A DNA stretch of 43,941 bases from Alkaliphilus serpentinus (GCF_009017255.1 NZ_WBZB01000033.1:1-43941), one strand, 5' to 3'. Positions 34,724-42,335 are shown, counted from the stretch's first letter. Notes: generated from the letters alone by a model not told the origin. A program made the numbers and translations.

Positions 34724-35338
34724 TTATTTATATAAAATTTTCTTCAAGTCATCTAAGTAATCAAAAAACTCCTTCCAGTAGGGATCATAATCAACATCTA
34801 CAAGGTTTTGACCCTTCAAGCTATTAACAATATCCTTTTCAATACCTTCCATAGTCCAATTAATAAGCTTAAATATTTTGTCTGGTGAAACATCCTCCCT
34901 AAATAATGATGTGTCAATATTACTAAATAGCTTTATATGGGTAAGGTTCCGCACTTCAAGCATCTTGCTCTCTAAGTTTTCATCCCATTCAACTCCCCGA
35001 TTAACATATAGCGCTCCAAAAAAATTAAAGATATGAGGATGCTCTTTCATAGCTCCTAACTTAACCATTGAAGCTTTTTTAATTCTTTCAATATAGTCTC
35101 TTTCGCTATTGTCTAGTAGGCTTAGATAATCATTTATTACGGTTTTTGTACCGTAGTCTACCAAGTAGTTAAACAAATCTTTTTTACTTTTAAAGTAGTA
35201 GAAAAGCATTCCCTTCCCTATTCCTGCCTTCTTAACTATTTTATTGGTGGAAGCTTTTTCATAACCTTCTTTAGCAAGTTCCTCATAGGCTGCATTTAGT
35301 ATTCTTTTTTGCTTTTCTGGTTCTAGATTTTCAAACAT
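34724..35338 (-). CDS. TetR-family repressor of the ABC exporter
   Basis: 204 residues from the ATG at 35338. The N-terminal HTH is classic (RILNAAYEELAKEGYEKAST, IVKKAGIGKGMLFYYFKSKKDL) and an all-helical ligand domain follows. The start is odd: AAGGAGG lies 17 bases before this ATG but eight bases before an in-frame ATT (35347), so a rare ATT start is possible; the TTG at 35377 has no site. Two palindromic operators lie just upstream, so the repressor probably controls its own three-gene operon with the exporter. Confidence 0.85.
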   Translation of the reverse strand: MFENLEPEKQKRILNAAYEELAKEGYEKASTNKIVKKAGIGKGMLFYYFKSKKDLFNYLVDYGTKTVINDYLSLLDNSERDYIERIKKASMVKLGAMKEHPHIFNFFGALYVNRGVEWDENLESKMLEVRNLTHIKLFSNIDTSLFREDVSPDKIFKLINWTMEGIEKDIVNSLKGQNLVDVDYDPYWKEFFDYLDDLKKILYK

Positions 35339-35380
35339 CTCAGTAATAACAAATCCCTCCTTTATAGCAATAGTCAATTG

Positions 35381-35393
35381 GACCGCTATGGTC
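35381..35393. promoter_or_regulatory. TetR operator, copy 1
   Basis: GACCGCTATGGTC, a near-perfect 13-base palindrome just upstream of the tetR coding region. Its reverse complement differs from copy 2 at one position. Confidence 0.75.
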
Positions 35394-35415
35394 TAATTCA
35401 ACAATATCATATTTA

Positions 35416-35428
35416 GACCATAGTGGTC
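35416..35428. promoter_or_regulatory. TetR operator, copy 2, overlapping a -35-like box
   Basis: GACCATAGTGGTC, a perfect five-base-arm palindrome whose centre lies 35 bases from copy 1. On the minus strand its edge forms TTGACC, a probable -35 box, with TATTGT 18 bases further as a weak -10. Confidence 0.75.
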
Positions 35429-35624
35429 AATAATTAAAATTTCTGAATATTTCTATCATAGAAACATAAATCATTACTCCTGCAGAGAAACCTAACGCTC
35501 CAGATAAAAACTTTTTATTTGTTTGTTTTGTATAAAAGGCCAGAGCACTTCCAATTCCTGTTGATAAACCTGCAAACAATGTCAGCCCAAAGGCAAATAA
35601 TAATCGATTTGTACTTATGTCCAT
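35427..35624 (-). pseudogene. Truncated ZupT/ZIP-family metal transporter
   Basis: Only 65 residues. The first 60 match the N-terminus of ZupT-type carriers very well, as I recall that family: [20 protein letters not shown] and [17 protein letters not shown]. Full proteins are about 260 residues with eight helices; here the frame stops after helix 2 with RNFNY. The ribosome binding site (GGGAGAG) is intact. The TGA overlaps the TetR operator, so the 3' part was probably lost when the TetR-ABC operon was joined here. ZupT carriers import Zn, Fe and Mn; this fragment should not function. Confidence 0.8.
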
Positions 35625-35776
35625 AACTACTCTCCCTTATGGTTTTTTAATTTGCCATCCTAAGATTTAATAATTACCGCACTAATATAGAAGTTAGCCC
35701 TGCTTTACCTACTTTTCATCCTACACTAATATCTACCAAGGTCTCCTATAGATTATAACCCTATCGGTTAATATTT

Positions 35777-35809
35777 AAAAGCTACACTCAGTAAGAGAGT
35801 GTAGCTTTT
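35777..35809 (-). terminator. Terminator of the oadB-oadG transcript
   Basis: Perfect 13-base arms (35777-35789 and 35797-35809) with a seven-base loop; the minus-strand end of the stem is TTTT. Between this and the zupT remnant (35625-35776) I see nothing. Confidence 0.87.
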
Positions 35810-35818
35810 GTATGATCT

Positions 35819-35947
35819 CTATTTTTCAGAAGAACTGGGAAATAGCTTAGCCAATACCTTAATAAGAAAATAGAAGATTATTAAAATAGAAAATGTAGTT
35901 CCCATACCATATAGCATGATATTCAGTCCCATTTGGAAATCAGTCAT
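35819..35947 (-). CDS. oadG: Short OadG-like (gamma) subunit of a sodium-pumping decarboxylase
   Basis: 42 residues. The product starts MTDFQMGLNIMLYGMGTTFS and continues with a hydrophobic stretch (ILIIFYFLIKVLAKLF), ending in SSSEK. The sequence GMGTTFSIL followed by one helix is the hallmark of OadG/MmdC gamma subunits, here with almost no cytoplasmic tail. AAGGAGG lies eight bases before the ATG and overlaps the last codons of oadB, whose stop is one base upstream. The gamma chain tethers the catalytic alpha subunit to the beta channel. Confidence 0.8.
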   Translation of the reverse strand: MTDFQMGLNIMLYGMGTTFSILIIFYFLIKVLAKLFPSSSEK

Positions 35948-35948
35948 A

Positions 35949-37076
35949 TTAAAAACCTCCTTGTGAAAGTAGGGCTATGATAACGCTACCAGCAATTATG
36001 GATCCAATTTGGCCTGCAACATTGGCACTGGCAGCTTGCATAAGGATGAAGTTATGTGGATCTTCTTCCTTAGCTAGCTTTTGAATAACCCTCGATGACA
36101 TGGGAAAAGCAGAAATACCGGCTGCCCCAACCATAGGATTATATTTATCCTTTACAAAAAGATTGAGAAATTTTGCAAATAGTACTCCTCCGGCTGTATC
36201 AAATATAAAGGCAACAAGGCCCAGAAGCATTATGATACCTGTTTCAAGGGTTATAAAGTTGGCAGCATCCATGGTAGCCCCTATTGTTATTCCTAATAAT
36301 AGTGTTACAAGATTTGAAAGCTCATTTTGTGCTGCATTGGATAGTCGTTGTAACACTCCAGACTCTCTGATTAGATTTCCAAACATCAGGAGCCCAATCA
36401 AGGTAACACTCATAGGTGCAATAATACCTGCTATGATAGTAACTAATATAGGAAATAAGATCCTAACTGTTTTAGATATTTGAAGGGATTTATATTTCAT
36501 TTTAATCTTTCTTTCCTCTGATGATGTCAAAAGCTTAATCACCTTTGGTTGTATGATTGGTACTAAAGACATATATGAGTAGGCAGCCACCGATATAGCT
36601 CCAAATAAGCGGGGCGAAAATCTCGATGCCACAAATATAGAAGTAGGTCCATCGGCAGCACCAATTATTCCAATGGATGCAGCATCCTTTATATCAAAGC
36701 CTAGGGCTAGGGCTACCAATAGGGTTGCAAAAATACCAAACTGGGCTGCTGCACCAAAGAACAACATAGAAGGCATACTTAAAAGAGGCCCAAAATCCAT
36801 CATGGCACCAATTGCAATGAAGATAAGAGCTGGAAAAAGCTCTGTCATAATACCTGCTTCCTTTAATAAACCTAAGACTCCATCAGCACTGGCTATCCCT
36901 GGAACCCCAGGTATAACAGGAATATTTGTTAGTATTGCTCCAAAGCCAATGGGAAGAAGGAGCATAGGCTCGTAGTCCTTTTTAATTGCAAGATAAATTA
37001 ATATTCCGCCAATAATATACATCCCAACCTGCTGAATATTCAGGTTATAAACTCCAGCTAATAAATGATTGAACAT
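35949..37076 (-). CDS. oadB: Sodium-ion-translocating decarboxylase beta subunit (OadB/MmdB/GcdB family)
   Basis: 375 residues, highly hydrophobic, the family's normal length. Key regions are IGAMMDFGPLL, GIIGAADGPTSIFVA (with the ion-binding Asp), and SANVAGQIGSIIAGSV (with the conserved Asn). The beta subunit decarboxylates carboxybiotin and exports Na+. AAAGGAGG lies six bases before the ATG. The gene is preceded by a putative manganese riboswitch with a terminator and followed by oadG; no alpha (carboxyltransferase) or biotin-carrier gene is in the window. It may serve oxaloacetate, methylmalonyl-CoA or glutaconyl-CoA decarboxylase encoded elsewhere. Confidence 0.92.
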   Translation of the reverse strand: MFNHLLAGVYNLNIQQVGMYIIGGILIYLAIKKDYEPMLLLPIGFGAILTNIPVIPGVPGIASADGVLGLLKEAGIMTELFPALIFIAIGAMMDFGPLLSMPSMLFFGAAAQFGIFATLLVALALGFDIKDAASIGIIGAADGPTSIFVASRFSPRLFGAISVAAYSYMSLVPIIQPKVIKLLTSSEERKIKMKYKSLQISKTVRILFPILVTIIAGIIAPMSVTLIGLLMFGNLIRESGVLQRLSNAAQNELSNLVTLLLGITIGATMDAANFITLETGIIMLLGLVAFIFDTAGGVLFAKFLNLFVKDKYNPMVGAAGISAFPMSSRVIQKLAKEEDPHNFILMQAASANVAGQIGSIIAGSVIIALLSQGGF

Positions 37077-37213
37077 GGGTTTCCTCCTTTGAAAGTGAAA
37101 TCTTTATACTTTTATAGCTATTTCCATGGGCTAGTAGCTTTATTATCCGACAAGCTCAACATGAAATATCCACAATAGAACTTGAAGGAATAGATTTTTT
37201 CTATGAAAGAAAC

Positions 37214-37255
37214 AAAAAAGACCTTTATTTAGGCTATAGCCTAAATAAAGGTCTT
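37214..37255 (-). terminator. Riboswitch expression platform: terminator with a 19-base stem
   Basis: A perfect 38-base palindrome (37218-37255) followed by T6 on the minus strand. The 5' arm contains GACCTTTATT, the 3' strand of the aptamer's P1 helix, so aptamer P1 and terminator are mutually exclusive: ligand binding should allow readthrough into oadB. Confidence 0.87.
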
Positions 37256-37350
37256 GCTTTTCCATAGGAATAATTAGCCGAGTAAATTTACATTTACCGT
37301 GATGACGACTAATTCGACAGTTAACTGCCAGCTACTCCCCTTTATTATTC
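37240..37350 (-). promoter_or_regulatory. Putative yybP-ykoY manganese riboswitch
   Basis: Read on the minus strand, the 5' strand AATAATAAAGG runs into GGGGAGTAGC, the diagnostic first internal loop of the class. A small hairpin (GGCAGT/ACTGTC) follows, then AATTAGTCGTCATCACGG with the second conserved loop, closed by CGGCTAATT, and finally CAAGACCTTTATT, which closes P1. The order, spacing and conserved blocks match my recollection of the yybP-ykoY family. The element should bind Mn2+ and turn on transcription of oadB-oadG. Confidence 0.82.
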
Positions 37351-37356
37351 ATATTC

Positions 37357-37385
37357 ATTATATGTTGAGCTCATGAAAATTACAA
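37357..37385 (-). promoter_or_regulatory. Promoter of the riboswitch-oadB-oadG transcript
   Basis: On the minus strand TTGTAA (37380-37385), a 17-base spacer and perfect TATAAT (37357-37362), placing transcription start a few bases before the aptamer. Confidence 0.7.
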
Positions 37386-37423
37386 TAACAATTTCCTAAA
37401 ACTTTAAATATTTATCATAGATT

Positions 37424-37513
37424 TTATTCACCTTGGGTGGTTACCTGTGAGAGGCTATAGCTGGAACCCTCTACTCCTCCGCTAATAACAAGAATAGAAA
37501 ACGAATAGAAAAC
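37424..37513 (-). other. Open 29-codon tail in frame after the SLH gene stop
   Basis: After the TAA of the SLH gene, the same frame stays open for 29 codons and reads like protein (ILVISGGVEGSSYSLSQVTT, ending QGE). It begins with two copies of TTTTCTATTC. It may be the C-terminal end of another surface protein left by a deletion; without a start codon it is not expected to be made. Confidence 0.35.
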
Positions 37514-38638
37514 TTATTTTATTAAAAACTTATTGGCTAATGTGTTTAATATTACAAAGGCCTCTCCATTTGTAAGGTATTGGTTTGGTCTAAAGGTACC
37601 ATCTCCATATCCTTGAATAAGACCTTCGACATAAGCTATTGAAAGCTTACTTTTATCAAAGGCTTCGTTGTAATCCTTTAGGGCCTTTGAGGTTTTAGCA
37701 AGCTCTTCTTGGGAGGCATCCCTCCCTATAACAAAATTCTTTATGTGTAGAAGCTTAACCATCCCGGCAACAGCTTCTCCCCTTCTTATACATCCATCAT
37801 CGGAAAGGCCAAGGGTGTAACCTGTTGCCACTTCATCATTTATATCAAAGCCTAAAGTTGTAAGAAGCAATGCATTCCAATTCTTTAAGCTGATGGGGTC
37901 ATTTAAGCTTTCATAGGATTCCGCCATCCTATCAATTAAATCCAACTCTTCAGTAGTAAGCTCTACTGTATTTACATAGGATTTTATATGATGAAACCCC
38001 CAATGGTCTTGGTTGCTTCTTAAATCTTCCCTATTATTATTTATTCCCTCTGGATGTCTATATTTCTTGATAACACGATTAAGCATCGATACAGCCTCAG
38101 CATTTGTCAACTCTTCCCTTGGCCTAAATTGGGTAATTGTTCGAGAGTCCAACAAACCTTCGATATAGGCCATTTGTACTAAGGATAACTGCATATCACT
38201 GATTTCTTTAAGATCAACTAATACTTCAGTGGCCTTTGCTTCTTCCCATCCGATGCTTCCATCAAGATATTCCAAAGTTAAAAGCTTTACTAAGCCGCCA
38301 ACAGCAGCTTCCCTTGTAATGGTATTTCCTTTAGCCAGATTATAGATGTACATATCCATCAGCTGAGGGTTTTTTTGTGTATCGAGCTCTAATGTCGTTT
38401 TTACCAGTATAGCCCAATTATAGGTTGCAATAGCCTCATCTAATTTCCCTTCATCAAAAACTGAATCCTTAATAATCTCTGCTTCCTCTTTTGTAAGGAT
38501 CTTACTATAGGTTGTAAAAAAGTTCTTAAATTCAACAAGCTCATCAGTCACCCAATGGTCTGCTTCAACGGCATAAGTGAAGGCTATATTAGTAAAAACA
38601 AGAATACTGCACAGTAAGTATAGGATTTTTCTTCTCAT
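37514..38638 (-). CDS. Secreted SLH-domain protein
   Basis: 374 residues with a signal peptide (MRRKILYLLCSILVFTNIAF, cleavage near YAVEA). The rest is made of SLH-like segments, clearest at VQMAYIEGLLDSRTITQFRP and AYVEGLIQGYGDGTFRPNQY, each followed by the L-T-N-A/G-E-A motif. Two divergent copies precede them (ITREAAVGGLVKLL, RRGEAVAGMVKLL). It has no obvious enzymatic domain and probably binds the cell wall. GGAG precedes the ATG. The stop is followed by an in-frame open tail. Confidence 0.8.
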   Translation of the reverse strand: MRRKILYLLCSILVFTNIAFTYAVEADHWVTDELVEFKNFFTTYSKILTKEEAEIIKDSVFDEGKLDEAIATYNWAILVKTTLELDTQKNPQLMDMYIYNLAKGNTITREAAVGGLVKLLTLEYLDGSIGWEEAKATEVLVDLKEISDMQLSLVQMAYIEGLLDSRTITQFRPREELTNAEAVSMLNRVIKKYRHPEGINNNREDLRSNQDHWGFHHIKSYVNTVELTTEELDLIDRMAESYESLNDPISLKNWNALLLTTLGFDINDEVATGYTLGLSDDGCIRRGEAVAGMVKLLHIKNFVIGRDASQEELAKTSKALKDYNEAFDKSKLSIAYVEGLIQGYGDGTFRPNQYLTNGEAFVILNTLANKFLIK

Positions 38639-38682
38639 ATAATCATCTCCATTTAAGTTTATAACTTGAAGTTATAACATGA

Positions 38683-38793
38683 TCACCCTTCAACTAAAAA
38701 ATCTCCATCATCACCCCAAATCTCCATCATTTCATCGATGTCATCAAGGTTAAGTAGTCTTAGCTTTAGTCTTACGGTTTCTAGTACAACCAT
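38683..38793 (-). pseudogene. N-terminal fragment of a GNAT-type acetyltransferase
   Basis: A 36-codon frame with ATG at 38793 and TGA at 38683-38685. It reads ETVRLKLRLLNLDDIDEMME and then IWGDD, the beta1-alpha1 start of many RimJ/RimL-like acetyltransferases (E-T-x-R-L-x-L-R). The rest of the domain is missing. It is probably a decayed gene. Confidence 0.45.
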
Positions 38794-38858
38794 CCTCTAT
38801 CCCTGCCCTTCTTTATACGATTATTTTAAGTGCTCCGAAGCTTTTTCAAAGGGATTTT

Positions 38859-40778
38859 CTAATCATTCAAGGCTACCCACTGCTCCATAATCTCCTCAAG
38901 CTCTTTACTTAATTCATCTCGTCTGCTATATAGACTACTTAGCTCCTCATACTGGTTTTGACATTCCGCCATGGCTAAATCAATTTCTTTAATTTCCTTT
39001 TCTAAAGCTTCAATCCGCCCTTCTGCTTTAACCCTTTTTGATTCCCGCTGTTTCTCTTCATCAATAGTCCTTGTCCTTTTGGTTTTTTCCTTTTTTTCTA
39101 CAGGCTCTTGTTGGGTCTCTACAGACTGCTGATCCTTTAGATTTTTATAATAATCGTAATTTCCAGGATAGCTTTTAAAACCATAGTCTTCAATAGCGAT
39201 CAGCCTTTGGCATACCTTATTAATAAAGTATCGATCATGGGAGATGAAGAATATCGTACCTTCAAATTCCTCAAGGGCCTCCTCAAAGGTTTCTATAGAA
39301 TCAATATCTAGATGGTTGGTGGGTTCATCCAATATCAATAAGTTCACATCCTGATATAATAACTGAGCCAACTTCAGTCTAATCCTCTCCCCACCAGATA
39401 AATTCCTTACCTTTTTAAAAACACTGCTTCCATAAAACATGAATTTTGATAGGTACTCTCTAGCCTTTCCCTCTAGAATGAAGATATCCTCCCTAAAGGC
39501 TTCCAAAACCGTTAGCTCTTCATCAAGAAAGGTCAGTTTTTGTGGTAAATATGCCACCATCACATTGGCTCCTAGCTCTACCTTCCCTAAATCGGGTTTT
39601 TCTTCACCCAATAGCATCCTTAAAAAGGTGGTTTTTCCACTGCCATTGGGTCCAACCAATGCTACCCTTTCACCAAAGTTAATCATTAGGTCTGCATCCC
39701 TAAATAACTCCTTATCTTCAAAGCTTTTTGACACCTCTATGGCCTTTATGGTTTCCTTTCCCGATCTTTGGGCAGCCTTCAAATTCAGCTTCATATTCTG
39801 CTTCTCAAAAATTGGCTTATCGATTCTTTCCATTTTATCTAGCTTCTTTTGTATACTGGCAGCCCTCTTAAAAAACTTGTTATTGTCGGCTCTTTGGGCC
39901 CAATCCCTTAAGTCCTTCACAGCCTTTTCCATAGCATTTATTTGCTTCTGCTGCTCTCTAAAGTCTTCATATTGAATAAGCATCTCTTCTTCTTTTTGAT
40001 TAACATAGGCCGAATAGTTTCCCTTATAGGTTTTACTCTCCATATCTTCTATTTCGATAATCTTTGTAACTACATTATCTAAAAAATATCGATCATGGGA
40101 AACGATGATGACTATGCCCTTGTATGTATTAAGGTAGTCCTCCAGCCACTCAATGGAATCCATATCAAGATGATTGGTTGGCTCATCTAGAAGCAAGATA
40201 TCTGGGTTGTCTATCAAAAGCTTTCCTAATACTACCGTGGTTTTTTCTCCACCGCTTAACAGGGCGAAATCCTTTTCCAAAAAGCTTTCATCAAATTTTA
40301 GACCCTTACACACCTTACTTAATTTTTCCTCTATTTCATAACCACCCTTTACCTCAAAGAGTTGCAAGAGCTGGCTGTACTGTTTTAAGGCTTTTTCCAA
40401 CAAAGCCCCTTGTAGGTTTTTCATACTATTTTCTAAATTCCTCATTTGCTTTTCTATTTCATAAGCCTCTTCAAAGGCTAAATTTAAAATATCTAGCACC
40501 TTCAACCCCTCTGGATAATCAGGTATTTGATCCAGGTAGGCTGTGGTAGCTTCTCTAGGCATGGAAATATAACCATCATCATAGCCTTTGCTCCAAGAGC
40601 CTGGGTAACAATTTAAGGTTTCTATACCGGCTATTAATTTAAGAATGGTGCTCTTTCCGCTTCCATTTACACCAACTATCCCTACCTTTTCTCCAGCATA
40701 CACTTGAAAAGTTATATTTTTAAGAACAAGGGTTGTATCCATATATTTTTGCACATTATTAAATGATAACTCAAACAT
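38859..40778 (-). CDS. ABC-F family ATPase (ribosome-associated), YdiF/Uup-like
   Basis: 639 residues with two ABC domains and no membrane segment. Domain 1: VNGSGKST, LLSGGEKTTVVLGKLL, LLLDEPTNHLDMDS. The inter-domain linker holds the P-site tRNA interaction motif region (DLRDWAQRADNNKFFKRAAS). Domain 2: GPNGSGKTT, LSGGERIRLKLAQLL, LILDEPTNHLDIDS. The C-terminal 90 residues form a charged coiled coil, as in Uup or YdiF, and the length agrees with YdiF. Family members act on the ribosome in translation quality control or antibiotic resistance. The long leader with an attenuator-like hairpin hints at induced expression. Confidence 0.88.
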   Translation of the reverse strand: MFELSFNNVQKYMDTTLVLKNITFQVYAGEKVGIVGVNGSGKSTILKLIAGIETLNCYPGSWSKGYDDGYISMPREATTAYLDQIPDYPEGLKVLDILNLAFEEAYEIEKQMRNLENSMKNLQGALLEKALKQYSQLLQLFEVKGGYEIEEKLSKVCKGLKFDESFLEKDFALLSGGEKTTVVLGKLLIDNPDILLLDEPTNHLDMDSIEWLEDYLNTYKGIVIIVSHDRYFLDNVVTKIIEIEDMESKTYKGNYSAYVNQKEEEMLIQYEDFREQQKQINAMEKAVKDLRDWAQRADNNKFFKRAASIQKKLDKMERIDKPIFEKQNMKLNLKAAQRSGKETIKAIEVSKSFEDKELFRDADLMINFGERVALVGPNGSGKTTFLRMLLGEEKPDLGKVELGANVMVAYLPQKLTFLDEELTVLEAFREDIFILEGKAREYLSKFMFYGSSVFKKVRNLSGGERIRLKLAQLLYQDVNLLILDEPTNHLDIDSIETFEEALEEFEGTIFFISHDRYFINKVCQRLIAIEDYGFKSYPGNYDYYKNLKDQQSVETQQEPVEKKEKTKRTRTIDEEKQRESKRVKAEGRIEALEKEIKEIDLAMAECQNQYEELSSLYSRRDELSKELEEIMEQWVALND

Positions 40779-40942
40779 TTTATCTTCCTTTCTATTATGA
40801 TCTTATCATGGGGCCAGATAGAAAGAGCTTGCATACTATTTAAAATAAAAAAACCATAAGAAGAAAAGATCCTCTTACAGTCTAAAAATTGTATAAAAAT
40901 ATAATTTACTAAAATTGTAGGAGGGATAAAACCAACATCCAT
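40712..40942 (-). CDS. Possible leader ORF overlapping the abc-f start
   Basis: From an ATG at 40942 with GGAG ten bases upstream, a 76-codon frame (MDVGFIPPTILVNYIFIQFL...) runs across the hairpin at 40845-40880 and past the abc-f start codon in another frame. Translation through the hairpin, or stalling before it, would affect termination. It may be a regulatory leader; its composition (Ile/Phe/Tyr/Cys-rich) does not look like a folded protein. Confidence 0.35.
   Translation of the reverse strand: MDVGFIPPTILVNYIFIQFLDCKRIFSSYGFFILNSMQALSIWPHDKIIIERKIKCLSYHLIMCKNIWIQPLFLKI
40845..40880 (-). terminator. Attenuator-like terminator in the abc-f leader
   Basis: On the minus strand TAAGAGGA and TCTTCTTA form an eight-base stem (one G-U pair) with a five-base loop, followed by GG and T7. 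It lies upstream of the abc-f coding region, not after a gene, and is therefore a candidate for regulated readthrough. Confidence 0.6.
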
Positions 40943-41023
40943 AATCTGGCGTCTCCTATAGTAAGCTATACATTTTAAGTAATTATAATCTATTTTAGAA
41001 AAGTAAGTCCTTCTAAATGCCAC

Positions 41024-41524
41024 ATTTCATAAAGAGTACAACAACAAAACCTAATAAAGCTAGGTCAATTATCACTCGATATCAAATACATATTAATTTA
41101 GATTTAAATTAATATTAGCATATAGCTGGCGTCATGGCTTACTTTCCCCTTTCAGAATTTTCCTTTATTATATCACCTTAAGGAATATCTGTAAACAAAT
41201 AGAGGCAAAGTTGGCTGACAACCCTTCTTTAAGATTATTATTTTACTACATTCGAAATAGCTTGTTACTTGCAGAAACTAATTCATCTAAATACTATTTA
41301 TAATAGGAATCTACTAAATATACCTATTATTTAATTCTTAGCTTTATTCAAAAACTCCGGGTTAGTTCTACAATTTCATCCACTGGAAATTATAGTCTTA
41401 AACCCTATCCAAGTGCAGTTCTTAAGTTTAGAACTATGGAATTATACAGTGTAATATTCAACAAATAGCAAATACTAAAACAAAACAGAAGTTTATTAAA
41501 ATCAAAGATAAGGGTGATCTAAAA
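41024..41524. other. Intergenic region of about 500 bases with palindromes
   Basis: No coding frame is convincing. A perfect AT-only-but-two palindrome with ten-base arms lies at 41091-41114. Arms agttct/agaact (41417-41422 and 41430-41435) form a smaller inverted repeat about 90 bases before the phospholipase-like gene. On the minus strand GACGCCAG occurs at 41126-41133 and again at 40946-40953 beside the leader ORF. I cannot assign a known RNA. Confidence 0.4.
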
Positions 41525-42253
41525 ATGGAATTCTTTGAAACAACCTATGATTATTTTTTAAAGACGGTTTTTGGCATTGCCAATCCCATTAAAAAATCCA
41601 TAATTAAGACCCAATGTAAGGTTCATAAATTTATAAACATCCAAGCCTTAAAGATCATTAGAAATGATGGTTATGCTGATGAATACAACTTCTTTAGTAG
41701 TTACATTTTAGATATTAATGAAGGAGCCGTATGGGCTGATCAAGATTTTAAAAGCTCCAACCATTTTTATAACCCTTATAAAAAGAAGGGCCTCTATGGT
41801 AGAAGAAGTGCTATGGAGCTGGGGGTAGATTATTATTATCAATCTATAAGCCTGTGGCGAAAGGGAGAGTTTAATAAATCTTTGTTTTTCTTAGGGGCAG
41901 CCCTCCATATTATCCACGATATGACCATCCCTCAGCATGCCAACATCCGGTTATTGGATAGCCATCGTCAATATGAGACCTTTGTTAAACGTACCTATCA
42001 AACGATAAATGATTTTCGGGTAGAGAAAGGGTCTTATCTGTTAGATACCATAGATGACTACATTCGGTTTAATGCAAGAATTGCTTTGAAAATTCATAAA
42101 CGCTTTAAAGATGTTGTAGATGATGAGCTCCGTTATTACCGAGTGACTAAGTGTACCCTCCCATTGGCCAAAAAGACTACAGCAGGGGCAATGATTATGT
42201 TTTACAGAGACATAATTAAATCATCTATTTATACCAATCGCAATTTCCATTAA
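41525..42253 (+). CDS. Zinc-dependent phospholipase C-like protein without signal peptide
   Basis: 242 residues aligning by eye with bacterial zinc phospholipase C (PC-PLC): an early helix with His (CKVHKFINIQALKII), ADQDFKSSNHFYNP, FFLGAALHIIHDMTIPQHANI, and SHRQYETFV, which supply the Asp, His and Glu zinc ligands. The secreted enzymes are processed so that an N-terminal Trp also binds zinc; here there is no signal peptide, a 30-residue N-terminal extension, and no such Trp. Hence it is a cytoplasmic or spore-compartment homologue whose activity is uncertain. GGGTGAT precedes the ATG. It is a single gene. Confidence 0.82.
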   Translation: MEFFETTYDYFLKTVFGIANPIKKSIIKTQCKVHKFINIQALKIIRNDGYADEYNFFSSYILDINEGAVWADQDFKSSNHFYNPYKKKGLYGRRSAMELGVDYYYQSISLWRKGEFNKSLFFLGAALHIIHDMTIPQHANIRLLDSHRQYETFVKRTYQTINDFRVEKGSYLLDTIDDYIRFNARIALKIHKRFKDVVDDELRYYRVTKCTLPLAKKTTAGAMIMFYRDIIKSSIYTNRNFH

Positions 42254-42335
42254 GGCAAAAGATATACCCATTTCCACCCTGTAATTAATTCCCAGGGGCC
42301 TCTTTACTAGTTGAACAGAACTCATTGAATTAAAC

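Noticed and set aside
35381-35428. CRISPR-like short palindromic repeats
   Set aside because: Only two copies with no spacer array; position and symmetry fit TetR operators.
37430-37460. T-box-like GGGTGGTTACC on the plus strand
   Set aside because: The T-box core is TGGNACC with a fixed context; here one base is inserted, no plus-strand gene follows, and the same bases read as coding-like sequence on the minus strand.
40940-41160. Cobalamin-riboswitch-like pieces (GGGGAAAG, GGAGACGCC) upstream of the ABC-F gene
   Set aside because: The central conserved blocks of that riboswitch are absent and the spacing is wrong; coincidence is more likely.
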